Assembly: GCF_001425865.1 (NCBI RefSeq)
Contig: NZ_LMDS01000001.1
Span: 62,001-126,000 of the forward strand
Direction of reading: 5' to 3'
From: Rhizobacter sp. Root404
GTDB taxonomy: Bacteria; Pseudomonadota; Gammaproteobacteria; Burkholderiales; Burkholderiaceae_C
Length of the DNA: 64,000 bases
Shown here piece by piece: positions 35,638 through 43,826 of this stretch. The translations under genes were made by a program, and so were the position numbers. The stretch's first letter is position 1. Each line of letters begins with the position of its first letter. Below the pieces are notes generated by a model that made no database searches, was not told where the DNA came from, and saw only the letters and a program-made list of their open reading frames with translations.

Positions 35638-36588
35638 ATGTCCGCTGCCTCCCACTTCACCGACTCCGCGCTGCGCGGCCCCCCGGCGCTGATCGGCATC
35701 GACTGGGGCACGACCAACCGGCGCGGCTACCTGCTCGACGCCGCCGGCCGCTGCCTGGCCGAGCACGAGGACGGCGACGGCATGCTCGCCGCGCGCGGCC
35801 GCTTCGACGCCGCACTGCAGGCGATGCGCGCCGCGCTCGGGGTCGCCGACACGCCGCTGCCGGCGATCCTGTCCGGCATGGTCGGCAGCGCGAGCGGCTG
35901 GATCGAGGCGCCGTACCTCGACCTCGCGGTGCCGCTGACCCGGCTGCGCGAGCACCTGGTGCCCGTGCCCGGCGTGCCGGACGCAGTCATCGTGCCGGGC
36001 TACTGCGAACGCGATCCGACGGCCGTCGACGTGATGCGCGGCGAAGAGACCCAGTTGCTGGGCGTGCTCGCGCTCGACGACGACCCGGGCCGGCGCGACG
36101 GCTGGTGCGTGCTCCCCGGCACCCACAGCAAGTGGGTGCGGCTGCAGCACGGCGCGATCGCGGCCTTCGCGACCTTCATGACCGGCGAGCTGTTCGCGCT
36201 GCTGACCCAGCACGGCACGCTGGCCGCCGCGAGCGGCGCCGCGCACGCGCCCGCGGTGCCGGCGGCGTTCGACGCCGGCTTGCGCGCGGCGAGGGCCGGG
36301 GCCGTGCTGTCCAACGCGCTGTTCGGCTGCCGCGCGCGCGTGGTCAGCGGCGCGATGCCGGCATCCCACGCGCGCTCGTACCTGAGCGGTCTGCTGATCG
36401 GCACCGAGTGGCAGGGGCTGCGCCAGCGCCACGGCGGCCAGCTGCCGCCGCGCATCACGCTGATCGGCAGCCCCGCGCTCGCCGAGCATTACGTCACCGC
36501 GGGCGCGGCGTTCGGCGTCGAGGTCGTGCGGCTCGAGCCGCGCACCGTCTACCTCGCGGCGCTGGCGGCGCTGCGCGCGCCCGCCTGA
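35638..36588 (+). CDS. dgoK: 2-dehydro-3-deoxygalactonokinase
   Basis: A 316-residue cytosolic sugar-acid kinase that phosphorylates 2-keto-3-deoxygalactonate at C6 in the De Ley-Doudoroff galactose pathway. The N-terminal IGIDWGTTNRRGYLLD is the phosphate-binding loop of the family, and LPGTHSKWV is the DgoK signature. The GTG at 35635 directly precedes the ATG at 35638, which is preferred. The aldolase gene follows 17 bases later. Galactonate dehydratase and dehydrogenase are not in the window. Confidence 0.93.
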   Translation: MSAASHFTDSALRGPPALIGIDWGTTNRRGYLLDAAGRCLAEHEDGDGMLAARGRFDAALQAMRAALGVADTPLPAILSGMVGSASGWIEAPYLDLAVPLTRLREHLVPVPGVPDAVIVPGYCERDPTAVDVMRGEETQLLGVLALDDDPGRRDGWCVLPGTHSKWVRLQHGAIAAFATFMTGELFALLTQHGTLAAASGAAHAPAVPAAFDAGLRAARAGAVLSNALFGCRARVVSGAMPASHARSYLSGLLIGTEWQGLRQRHGGQLPPRITLIGSPALAEHYVTAGAAFGVEVVRLEPRTVYLAALAALRAPA

Positions 36589-36605
36589 ACCTGGAATCCA
36601 GCCCC

Positions 36606-37226
36606 ATGAAGACCGACACCCTGCCGCTCGTCGCGATCCTGCGCGGGCTCACGCCCGACTCGGCCGAGGCGGTCGGCGCCGCACTGTTCGAGGCCGGTTT
36701 CCGCCTCGTCGAGGTGCCGCTGAACCGGCCCGGCGCGCTCGCCTGCATCGAGACGCTGGCGCGCACCGCGCCGGCCGATGCGACGATCGGCGGCGGCACG
36801 ATGCTCAGCGTGGCCCATGTCGACGCGGTGCATGCGGCCGGCGGGCGGATGATGGTCGCGCCGAACACCGACCCGGCGGTGATTGCGCGCGCGGCGCAAC
36901 TGGGCATGTGGTGCGCGCCCGGCATCGGCACCGCGAGCGAGGCGTTCGCCGCGCTGCGCGCCGGCGCGAATGCGCTGAAGCTGTTCCCGGCCGAGGTCTG
37001 GGGGCCGAAGGGGTTGAAGGCGCTGGGGTCGGTGCTGCCGCCCGGCACACCGCTGTGGCCGGTCGGTGGCGTCACGCCGGACAGCATGGCCGAGTGGGTC
37101 GCGGCGGGCGCGACCGGCTTCGGCATCGGCGGGCAGCTCTACAAGGCGGGCGCCGGCGCGACCGAGGTCGGCGCGCAGGCGCGGAACTTCATTGCGGCCT
37201 GGGCGCGTACTGTGCCTTCGCGATGA
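36606..37226 (+). CDS. dgoA: 2-dehydro-3-deoxy-6-phosphogalactonate aldolase
   Basis: A 206-residue KDPG/KDPGal-type class I aldolase. LVAILRGLTPDSA is the N-terminal signature, VEVPLNRPG holds the catalytic Glu, and ALKLFPAEVWGP holds the Schiff-base Lys. FPAE with a following Trp is typical of DgoA rather than Eda. It cleaves the DgoK product to pyruvate and glyceraldehyde 3-phosphate. The gene follows dgoK and its end overlaps a convergent gene by 38 bases. Confidence 0.93.
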   Translation: MKTDTLPLVAILRGLTPDSAEAVGAALFEAGFRLVEVPLNRPGALACIETLARTAPADATIGGGTMLSVAHVDAVHAAGGRMMVAPNTDPAVIARAAQLGMWCAPGIGTASEAFAALRAGANALKLFPAEVWGPKGLKALGSVLPPGTPLWPVGGVTPDSMAEWVAAGATGFGIGGQLYKAGAGATEVGAQARNFIAAWARTVPSR

Positions 37227-37515
37227 CCAGCGAGGCGGCCTCGCGGGCGTCGCGCCGGAAGTCGCTGTCGCCGGCGAGGTGGTCGATGCCTTGCTCGATG
37301 AGCACGTTGTCGGCCAGGTCGGCGATCACCGCCATCCGGCTGCGCTTGATGATCACCAGTTCGAACACGCCCATCTCGCGCAGCGCTTCGGTGATGCGGC
37401 GGGCGGACGCCAGGTACTCGGACGAATCCATGCCGATGTGCTTGTTCTCGAGCTGACGCAGCACGCCCACAGGGTCGCGGAGGGCGGCGAGGCGGGTGCG
37501 GTAGGTCGTGGACAT
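37189..37515 (-). CDS. Hypothetical protein of about 108 residues
   Basis: A small soluble protein with native codon use. The start at 37515 gives MSTTYRTRLAALRDPVGVL; the frame continues upstream without coding character. It contains ITEALREMGVFELVIIKRSR and NVLIEQGIDHLAGDSDFRRD, an alpha/beta pattern. It has no signal peptide and no motif I can name. It overlaps dgoA by 38 bases on the opposite strand. Confidence 0.65.
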   Translation of the reverse strand: MSTTYRTRLAALRDPVGVLRQLENKHIGMDSSEYLASARRITEALREMGVFELVIIKRSRMAVIADLADNVLIEQGIDHLAGDSDFRRDAREAASLVIAKAQYAPRPQ

Positions 37516-37633
37516 CGGTTGATCCGTCGTGGTGATGACGGGATTTCGGCGCGACCGGCGCCGACTGAAGCCCGCGCTTGCATCCGGGCGTGACGAAGCC
37601 GACGCGCCGGGCGCCGGGTCGCCACCGCCGGCG

Positions 37634-38119
37634 TCAGCGCCGGATGTCGCAGGTCTTGCGGCGCCCGTCGAACGGATCGCGACCGAAACTGCGCGTGTCG
37701 CAGCGCACTTCGCGCACCACGTCACGGTAGACGTAGCGCCCGGCGGTGCCGTATCGCACCTGCGCCCGGCCGCCGACGCGGCAGACCTGGCCCTCGTCGG
37801 CGCAGCGCCGCCAGCCGGCCTGGCCGCCGCCGTTTCCGGGCGGCTGGCTGTTGCCGCCGCGCACCTGGCAGCGCTTGCGCCGCTCGGGCGCCGGGTCGCC
37901 GAAGGTGTCGTTGTTGCACGCCACCGGGCCGCTGACGGTGCGCGTGTTCCAGCGTCCCTGGTCGCCGTAGCGCACGACCGCCCGTCCGCGCACGTCGCAG
38001 GTCTGGCCTTCCTGCGCGCAGTTGCGCCACCCGTTGTCGGCGGCGCTCGCCGTGCCGGCGGCGAACAGCGCCGCCGCGGTGATCAGGAACTGGCCGGCGA
38101 TCACGAACCTGACTTTCAT
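37634..38119 (-). CDS. Secreted protein with two Cys-containing tandem repeats
   Basis: A 161-residue exported protein. A signal peptide (about 26 residues, ending GTASAA) follows a good ribosome binding site (GAGGAGACC). The mature chain is two copies of a domain of about 55 residues: GWRNCAQEGQTCDVRG with VRYGDQGRWNTRTVSG and C-NDTFGDP, then GWRRCADEGQVCRVGG with VRYGTAGRYVYRDV and CDTRSFGRDP. Each has four conserved cysteines, probably two disulfides. Similar modules occur at the ends of secreted glucanases and other enzymes, which suggests ligand or wall binding; that is inference. Confidence 0.82.
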   Translation of the reverse strand: MKVRFVIAGQFLITAAALFAAGTASAADNGWRNCAQEGQTCDVRGRAVVRYGDQGRWNTRTVSGPVACNNDTFGDPAPERRKRCQVRGGNSQPPGNGGGQAGWRRCADEGQVCRVGGRAQVRYGTAGRYVYRDVVREVRCDTRSFGRDPFDGRRKTCDIRR

Positions 38120-38257
38120 GCGGTCTCCTCGGGTGGGTGGGCACAGTCTAGCCAGTTCGGGGGCGCGGAATGGGTATGCTTTTCCGCGTGTGTCGAGAAC
38201 GGTCGCGGCCGATCGTCGTGATCGACACGCCACCGCGCGCCCACGCCGAGGAACCCC

Positions 38258-39436
38258 ATGAGCCCAACATCCACCCCCGTCCGCGCCGCCACGAAGAAGG
38301 CGACCCCAAAGACGACCCGACCGGTCGTGCTCGTGGCCACCCGCAAGGGCGCGTGGCTGTTCCACGGCGACGCGCGACGCAAGACATGGGTAGCCGACGG
38401 CCCGCACTTCCTCGGCCACACCATCAGCCACATGGTGCTGGACCCGCGCGACCGCCGCACGCTGCTGGCCGCCGCGAAGACCGGCCACCTCGGGCCGACG
38501 ATCTTCCGCTCCACCGATCTCGGCCGCACCTGGAAGGAGGCGCGCCAGCCGCCCGCGTTCGCGAATCCGCCCGGCCTGCCGGCGCGCTCGGTCGACCACA
38601 CCTTCTGGCTCACGCCGGGTCATGCCGACGAGCCCGACACCTGGTACGCCGGCACCTCGCCGCAAGGCCTGTTCCGCTCCGAGGACGGCGGCGTCAGCTG
38701 GGCGCCGCTGCCCTCGGTCAACGACGACCCGCAGTTCCGCGAGTGGATGGGCTCGGCGCAGGACGGCACGCCCGACGGGCCGAAGCTGCATTCGATCATC
38801 GTCGACCCGCGCGACCCGGCGCATCTGCTGTTCGCGATGTCCAGCGGTGGCGTGCACGAGTCGCGCGACGCCGGCCGCAGCTGGTCGGCGCTGGTCGACG
38901 GGATGCAGGTCGTCGAGGGTTTCGACCCGACCACGCTGACCTTCCACGACCCGCACTGCGTGCGGCTGTGCCCGTCGCGGCCGGATCGCCTGTACCAGCA
39001 GAACCACTGCGGCATCTACCGGCTCGACCGGCCGAGCGACACCTGGCAGCGCATCGGCGCGAAGATGCCCAAGCGGGTCGGCGACATCGGCTTTCCGATG
39101 GCCGTGCACCCGCACGATGCCGACACCGCCTGGGTCTTTCCGATGGACGGCACCGACGTCTGGCCGCGCACCAGCCCCGCCGGGCGCCCAGCGGCCTATG
39201 TCACGCGCAACGCCGGCCGCACCTGGGAGCGGCTCGATGCCGGCCTGCCGGAGAACCAGGCGTGGTGGACGACGAAGCGCCAGGCGATGACGGTCGATGC
39301 GCGCCCGACCCCGGCGCTCTACCTCGGCACCACCAGCGGCGAGCTGTGGATCGGCCGCGACGAGGGCGCACGCTGGTCGAACATCGCCCGCCACCTGCCG
39401 GAGATCTACGCGGTGGAAGTGGCCGAAGTGGCATGA
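38258..39436 (+). CDS. BNR/sialidase-like beta-propeller protein
   Basis: A 392-residue protein with several Asp-box style repeats (RSTDLGRTWKEA, RSEDGGVSWAPL, ESRDAGRSWSAL, TRNAGRTWERL), so it should fold as a six- or seven-bladed propeller as in sialidases and YCF48 proteins. It lacks an obvious signal peptide and the sialidase arginine triad is not clear, so glycosidase activity is doubtful. The N terminus has a lysine-rich lead. Its stop overlaps the start of a MoaD/ThiS-like gene. Confidence 0.85.
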   Translation: MSPTSTPVRAATKKATPKTTRPVVLVATRKGAWLFHGDARRKTWVADGPHFLGHTISHMVLDPRDRRTLLAAAKTGHLGPTIFRSTDLGRTWKEARQPPAFANPPGLPARSVDHTFWLTPGHADEPDTWYAGTSPQGLFRSEDGGVSWAPLPSVNDDPQFREWMGSAQDGTPDGPKLHSIIVDPRDPAHLLFAMSSGGVHESRDAGRSWSALVDGMQVVEGFDPTTLTFHDPHCVRLCPSRPDRLYQQNHCGIYRLDRPSDTWQRIGAKMPKRVGDIGFPMAVHPHDADTAWVFPMDGTDVWPRTSPAGRPAAYVTRNAGRTWERLDAGLPENQAWWTTKRQAMTVDARPTPALYLGTTSGELWIGRDEGARWSNIARHLPEIYAVEVAEVA

Positions 39437-39690
39437 AGGTGCTCGTCCCGGGCGCGCTGCGTTCGTACACGGGGGTCTCGCACGTGGTCGCGGCGGGCGA
39501 CACGCTGAGCGCGCTGTTCGCCGACCTGGAGCGCCAGTACCCGGGCCTGCGCTTCCGCGTGGTCGACGAGCAAGGTCAGCTGCGTCCGAACATGCGCATC
39601 TTCGTCAACGGGCGCAGCGTGCGCGCGCTCGACCACGCGCTGCGGCCCGACGATTTCGTCGCCCTCGTGCTCGCGCTGAGCGGCGGCTGA
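39433..39690 (+). CDS. MoaD/ThiS-family ubiquitin-like protein
   Basis: An 85-residue beta-grasp protein that ends in SGG, the Gly-Gly tail that in MoaD and ThiS is activated as an acyl-adenylate and thiocarboxylate. The middle RPNMRIFVNGRSVRALDHAL and DDFVALVLALSGG match the family. It is co-translated with the propeller gene (ATGA). No molybdopterin, thiamine or E1-like gene lies nearby, so the pathway is unclear; it may be a sulfur carrier for a different acceptor. Confidence 0.9.
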   Translation: MKVLVPGALRSYTGVSHVVAAGDTLSALFADLERQYPGLRFRVVDEQGQLRPNMRIFVNGRSVRALDHALRPDDFVALVLALSGG

Positions 39691-39760
39691 CATCCCGCGA
39701 ACGCGGGCTGCTGCGGGCCGACCCGCTGCGCCAGAATGGCCGACCCTCGGGAGAAGCGCC

Positions 39761-40897
39761 ATGGTTCCCAGTTCCTCGACCGTCCGTCGCTCGATCGTTG
39801 CGCAGGCGCTGCGCGTCGCGGGAGCCGCCGTCGCGTTGCAGTGCGCAGCCACGGCGCAGGCCCAGCAGGCCCCGCAGGCGCTGCTCGGCGTTTACTACGG
39901 CAACCAGGGCTGGGCGATGGACCAGCTCAAGGCGATGGAGGCATGGCAGGGCAAGCGCCATGCGGTGGTGAACCTGTTCACCGACTGGTGCAACCGCACC
40001 AAGACGATGGACAACCTGTTCAAGCAGCAACTGCCCGCGATCTGGGCCAACGGCAACGTGCCGGTCATCACCTGGGAGCCGTTCCTGTGCGGCGCCTCGG
40101 CAACGCCGGCCGACGTGCTGGTGCGCGCTTCGCGCGGCGAGTACGACGCCTACCTCAAGACCTGGGCCGCGCGGCTGAAGACCTTCCTCGCGGGCCCGGA
40201 CGGCACCCTCGGCACCGCCGACGACCGGCGCGTCTACATCCGGCTCGCGCACGAGATGAACGGCAACTGGTACCCGTGGAGCGTCGGGCTCGGCGGCAAC
40301 GGCCCCGGCCACTACGTCGAGACCTGGCGCCGCACCCGCGCGATCTTCTCGGGCCTGAACATCGATGCGCGAACCGTGCAGTGGATCTGGGCCGTCAACA
40401 ACGTCGATGCCCCGAATGCGCGCGCCGAGGACGCGTATCCCGGCGACGGCCTGGTCGACTGGATCGCGATCGACGGCTACAACTGGGGCACGAGCCAGAG
40501 CTGGTCGAGCTGGCAGACGCCGGCGCAGGTGTTCGATCCGATGGCCGTGCGCCTGCGCAACGCTTCGACGCGACCGCTCGCGCTGACCGAGACGGCCGCC
40601 ACCACGGCCAACCGCGGGGTGGTCGACCTGGCGGCCAAGTCGACCTGGATCACCGGGCTCTTCAGCTACGCGACGAGCACCGACGTGCGCATGCTGGTCT
40701 GGTTCAACGAGGACAAGGAGACCGACTGGGCCATCTTCGGCGGCAGCAATGGCACCGAGACCTACAAGGCAGGGCGCACCAGCTACAAGGCCTACACCGC
40801 GTACCGCCAGGGCGTGCAGGCCGGCGCATTCGTGCCGGGCAACCCGGCGCCGAACGCGCGGGTGCTCACCGACACCCAGTTCCAGGGCGGCTGGTAA
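39761..40897 (+). CDS. Secreted GH26-like glycoside hydrolase
   Basis: A 378-residue exported protein with a signal peptide ending ATAQAQ. The (beta/alpha)8 signature RLAHEMNGNWYPW holds the likely acid/base Glu165, and PLALTETAAT the likely nucleophile Glu277, the arrangement of GH26 mannanases and related lichenases. DWIAIDGYNWG and MLVWFNEDKETDW complete the active-site strands. The likely substrate is a plant or microbial beta-glycan such as mannan; the exact specificity cannot be read. It stands alone between the MoaD-like gene and a LuxR-fusion gene. Confidence 0.85.
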   Translation: MVPSSSTVRRSIVAQALRVAGAAVALQCAATAQAQQAPQALLGVYYGNQGWAMDQLKAMEAWQGKRHAVVNLFTDWCNRTKTMDNLFKQQLPAIWANGNVPVITWEPFLCGASATPADVLVRASRGEYDAYLKTWAARLKTFLAGPDGTLGTADDRRVYIRLAHEMNGNWYPWSVGLGGNGPGHYVETWRRTRAIFSGLNIDARTVQWIWAVNNVDAPNARAEDAYPGDGLVDWIAIDGYNWGTSQSWSSWQTPAQVFDPMAVRLRNASTRPLALTETAATTANRGVVDLAAKSTWITGLFSYATSTDVRMLVWFNEDKETDWAIFGGSNGTETYKAGRTSYKAYTAYRQGVQAGAFVPGNPAPNARVLTDTQFQGGW

Positions 40898-40951
40898 CGC
40901 CGCGCATCGGCGCGCGCGCCGCCGGGCGGCGCACGCCACAATGGCCGGGCC

Positions 40952-42031
40952 ATGCCGCCGCTGCGCCAGTCGATCCGCTTCGCCACCGCCGCCGACGGGG
41001 TGCGCATCGCCTGGGCCACGAGCGGCAGCGGGCCGGCGCTGGTGAAGGTCGGCACCTGGATGTCGCACCTCGAGTTCGACCTCGCCAGTCCCGTCTGGGG
41101 GCACCTGCTGAGCTGGCTCGCGCAGCGCTTCACGCTGCTGCGCTACGACCAGCGCGGCAACGGCCTGTCCGACTGGAACGTGGCCGACCTGTCGTTCGAG
41201 GCCTGGGTGCGCGACCTCGGCGCCGTGATCGACGCCAGCGGGCACGCGCGCGTCGCGCTGCTCGGCCTGTCGCAGGGCGCGCCGGTGGCGGTGGCCTACG
41301 CGGTGAGGCACCCGGAGCGCGTCTCGCACCTGATCCTGCACGGCGGCTACGCGCGCGGGCGACGCCGACGCGGAGACGAGTCCGCGCCCGCCGCGCTCGA
41401 CGCCGCGGTGATCCAGCTGATCGAGCACGGCTGGGGTGGCGACGACGCGTCGTTCCGCCAGTTCTTCACCAGCCAGTTCGTGCCCGACGGCACGGCCGAG
41501 CAGCACCGCTGGTTCAACGAACTGGAGCGCATGTCCGCGTCGCCCGCCAACGCGGCGCGCCTGCTTTCCACGATGTACGAGATCGACGTCACCGCCGACC
41601 TGCCTGCCGTGAGCTGCCCGACGCTGGTGCTGCATGCCGCCGGCGACCTGCGCGTGCCATTCGCCGAGGGGCGATTGCTGGCCGGTGCGATCGCTCAGGC
41701 GCGTTTCGTGCCGCTCGATTCGCGCAACCACCTGATGCTCGAGCACGAGCCGGCCTGGCAGCGCTGGACCGAAGAAGTGGCGCAGTTCATGGGCGCCGCG
41801 GCGGACGTGCCGGCGCCGCCGTCGCAGCGCCTGGCCGGACTGACGCCGCGCGAACGCGAGCTGCTGGAACTGATCGCGCAGGGCCGGGACAACGCGCAGA
41901 TCGGCGCGGTGCTCGGCCTGTCGGACAAGACGGTGCGCAACCACATCACCAGCATCTTCGCGAAGCTGGCGGTCGAAAACCGGCCGCAGGCGATCGTGCT
42001 GGCGCGTACCGCGGGGCTGGGCCGGCCCTAG
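40952..42031 (+). CDS. Alpha/beta hydrolase fused to a LuxR DNA-binding domain
   Basis: A 359-residue fusion. Residues 1-275 form an alpha/beta hydrolase with the elbow GLSQGA (Ser107), LLRYDQRGNGLS as the oxyanion/acid region and SRNHLMLEHE with the His. Residues about 290-355 are a LuxR helix-turn-helix (LTPRERELLELIAQGRDNAQ, then SDKTVRNHITSIFAKL). The hydrolase half may be a ligand sensor that has kept its triad. No signal peptide. Related fusions occur in Burkholderiales. Target genes are unknown; the GH26-like gene is just upstream. Confidence 0.9.
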   Translation: MPPLRQSIRFATAADGVRIAWATSGSGPALVKVGTWMSHLEFDLASPVWGHLLSWLAQRFTLLRYDQRGNGLSDWNVADLSFEAWVRDLGAVIDASGHARVALLGLSQGAPVAVAYAVRHPERVSHLILHGGYARGRRRRGDESAPAALDAAVIQLIEHGWGGDDASFRQFFTSQFVPDGTAEQHRWFNELERMSASPANAARLLSTMYEIDVTADLPAVSCPTLVLHAAGDLRVPFAEGRLLAGAIAQARFVPLDSRNHLMLEHEPAWQRWTEEVAQFMGAAADVPAPPSQRLAGLTPRERELLELIAQGRDNAQIGAVLGLSDKTVRNHITSIFAKLAVENRPQAIVLARTAGLGRP

Positions 42032-42154
42032 GCGTCTGGGGCGGCTGCCCCGCTCGCCGGGCGCCGCCCTGGGGCTGTCGTCTCAGGCACGCGGGGCCGC
42101 TGGCGCCGATGCTTCGGACACGTCGATCCGACGCGCATCCGCAGGACCACCGCC

Positions 42155-43129
42155 ATGCAAACCGCCACGCTTCCCACCGGCAGCGCCCGTTACGCCCGCT
42201 GCATCGAAATCTCCAAGCGCATCCGCTGGGACATCGACCGCGACGTGATCCGCGGCCGCCGCTTCGACCTCGACCACAAGTTCCTGCCCGACGGCCTGTC
42301 GCTCGCGCACCAGCTGTCGTTCCTGACGCCGGCGCAGCGCCTGTTCTACGGCCAGGTGCAGGGCCGAACCTACGCCAACATGTTCGGCATGATCGAGCGC
42401 TACATCGGCGTCAAGATGCTCGACGTGAGCCGCACCCACGGCTTCGGCGACCAGGTCGCGTTCGAGGCGCTGATCCGCCTGACGGACGAGGAGCTCAAGC
42501 ACCAGGAGCTGTTCCGCCGCATCGAGCGGCTCGCGGCCGAGGCCATGCCGGCGGGCTACCGCTTCGAGCTCGATGGCAACGCGGTCGCCGCGTTCGTGCT
42601 CGGCAAGTGCAGCTGGGCGGTGCTGGCGCTGACCTGCCACATCGAGCTGTTCTCGCAGGCGCACTACCGCGCCAGCATCGACGGCGCGGTCGGCCTGTCC
42701 GACCTGTTCAAGGACGTGTTCCTGTTCCACTGGAAGGAGGAATCGCAGCACGCGATCCTGGACGAGCTGGAATGGCGGCGCGAGGACGCGACGCTCGCGC
42801 CCGAAGCGCGCGACGCCGCGGTCGGCGAACTGATCGAACTGGTCGGCGGTGTCGACGGCCTGCTGCAGGTGCAGGCGAAGGCCGACGCGGCGTACTTCTG
42901 CCGCACCGCGCACGTGGACGCGATGCACGCGGAGGCGGTCGAGTCCAACACGCTGCGTGCCTACCGCTGGCAGTACATCGTCTCCGGCGCGCTCGAGCCG
43001 CGCTTCCAGCAGGTGCTGGGCGACTTGACGACCGAGGCGCCGATGGCGCGCATCCAGACCGCGCTGGCACCGCTGGTGGCGTTCGTCGGCGCGTGCGGCG
43101 AGCCGCAGGACGTGGGCGTCCGGCAGTGA
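42155..43129 (+). CDS. Ferritin-like diiron protein (AurF/N-oxygenase-like)
   Basis: A 324-residue all-helical soluble protein. Candidate iron ligands are spaced as in diiron oxygenases: FGMIERY (Glu81), DEELKHQELF (Glu113, His116), HIELFSQAH (Glu164) and KEESQH (Glu196, His199), an E-x-x-H pattern. AurF-type enzymes oxidise aromatic amines; other diiron members act on lipids or aldehydes. The substrate is unknown and no reductase partner lies beside it. A leading 10 residues appear disordered. Confidence 0.7.
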   Translation: MQTATLPTGSARYARCIEISKRIRWDIDRDVIRGRRFDLDHKFLPDGLSLAHQLSFLTPAQRLFYGQVQGRTYANMFGMIERYIGVKMLDVSRTHGFGDQVAFEALIRLTDEELKHQELFRRIERLAAEAMPAGYRFELDGNAVAAFVLGKCSWAVLALTCHIELFSQAHYRASIDGAVGLSDLFKDVFLFHWKEESQHAILDELEWRREDATLAPEARDAAVGELIELVGGVDGLLQVQAKADAAYFCRTAHVDAMHAEAVESNTLRAYRWQYIVSGALEPRFQQVLGDLTTEAPMARIQTALAPLVAFVGACGEPQDVGVRQ

Positions 43130-43142
43130 GGCGTGCGAGCCT

Positions 43143-43820
43143 TCAAAGATCGGCCGGGGTCAGCGCGCTCGACAGGCGATAGAGACCCGAGACGAGGTCC
43201 TTCTCTGCGCCAGCGGCGCCGAGCTGCGCCGCGCCGAGCGCGCCGGCGGCGATCCCTTGCAGCGCGAGGGCATCGTAGCCGCCCACGAGCACGATCCAGT
43301 CCGCCACGCCGTCGGCGCCGCGGATCTTCTGTTCGGTCGTGGCGGCGGCGGTCGGCGTCTGCGTCTGCAGCAGGTGCGCCCCGGTCATGCCGGGGCGTTG
43401 CGGCAAGTCGCGCAGCACGGCCTGCAGGTGCAGCCGCAAGGCGTCGGCACGCCCGGGCTGCGGCGACAGGCGGACCGTCAGCATCGCGGCGGCCAGGCCG
43501 CCGCCGTGGCTGTCGAGCACGTGGCATTGGCTGCGCACCATCCGGCTGTGGTGCGGCATCAGCTTCTGCGACCAGGGCGTCGGGTTGTTGAGCCGCGCGA
43601 AGTAGGCCGGCGAGGTCAGCGTCTCGTACGACTCGAGTTCGTACATCACGAAGAAGCCGTCGCCGCCGTCGGCGCTGGCCCAGCGCGAGCCGCGTCGGAA
43701 GCCGGGGATGGCCAGGCGCTCCCGGAAATGCTCGTGCGCGTGCCAGTCCTCGAACTCGGCACGGTGTGCTGGCGCGATGTCCCACCACATGGCCACCGCG
43801 GTCCGCCCCAGCAACGGCAT
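43143..43820 (-). CDS. Hypothetical protein with dimeric alpha/beta-barrel-like repeats
   Basis: A 225-residue protein without signal peptide. The N-terminal half (WWDIAPAHRAEFEDWHAHEH, RLAIPGFRRGSRW, FVMYELESYETLTSPAYF) has the pattern of EthD/dimeric alpha-beta-barrel proteins. A second, similar half follows (TVRLSPQPGRADALRLHLQA, GMTGAHLLQT). It lies six bases downstream of the TRAP receptor gene in the same direction, so the two probably form one operon. Members of the fold oxidise or decarboxylate small molecules, but the reaction here is unknown. Confidence 0.72.
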   Translation of the reverse strand: MPLLGRTAVAMWWDIAPAHRAEFEDWHAHEHFRERLAIPGFRRGSRWASADGGDGFFVMYELESYETLTSPAYFARLNNPTPWSQKLMPHHSRMVRSQCHVLDSHGGGLAAAMLTVRLSPQPGRADALRLHLQAVLRDLPQRPGMTGAHLLQTQTPTAAATTEQKIRGADGVADWIVLVGGYDALALQGIAAGALGAAQLGAAGAEKDLVSGLYRLSSALTPADL

Positions 43821-43826
43821 CGCGGG

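Noticed and set aside
39605..41944. A minus-strand open frame of 779 codons across the GH26-like and LuxR-fusion genes
   Set aside because: It covers two plus-strand genes with catalytic residues in place and crosses the intergenic gap between them.
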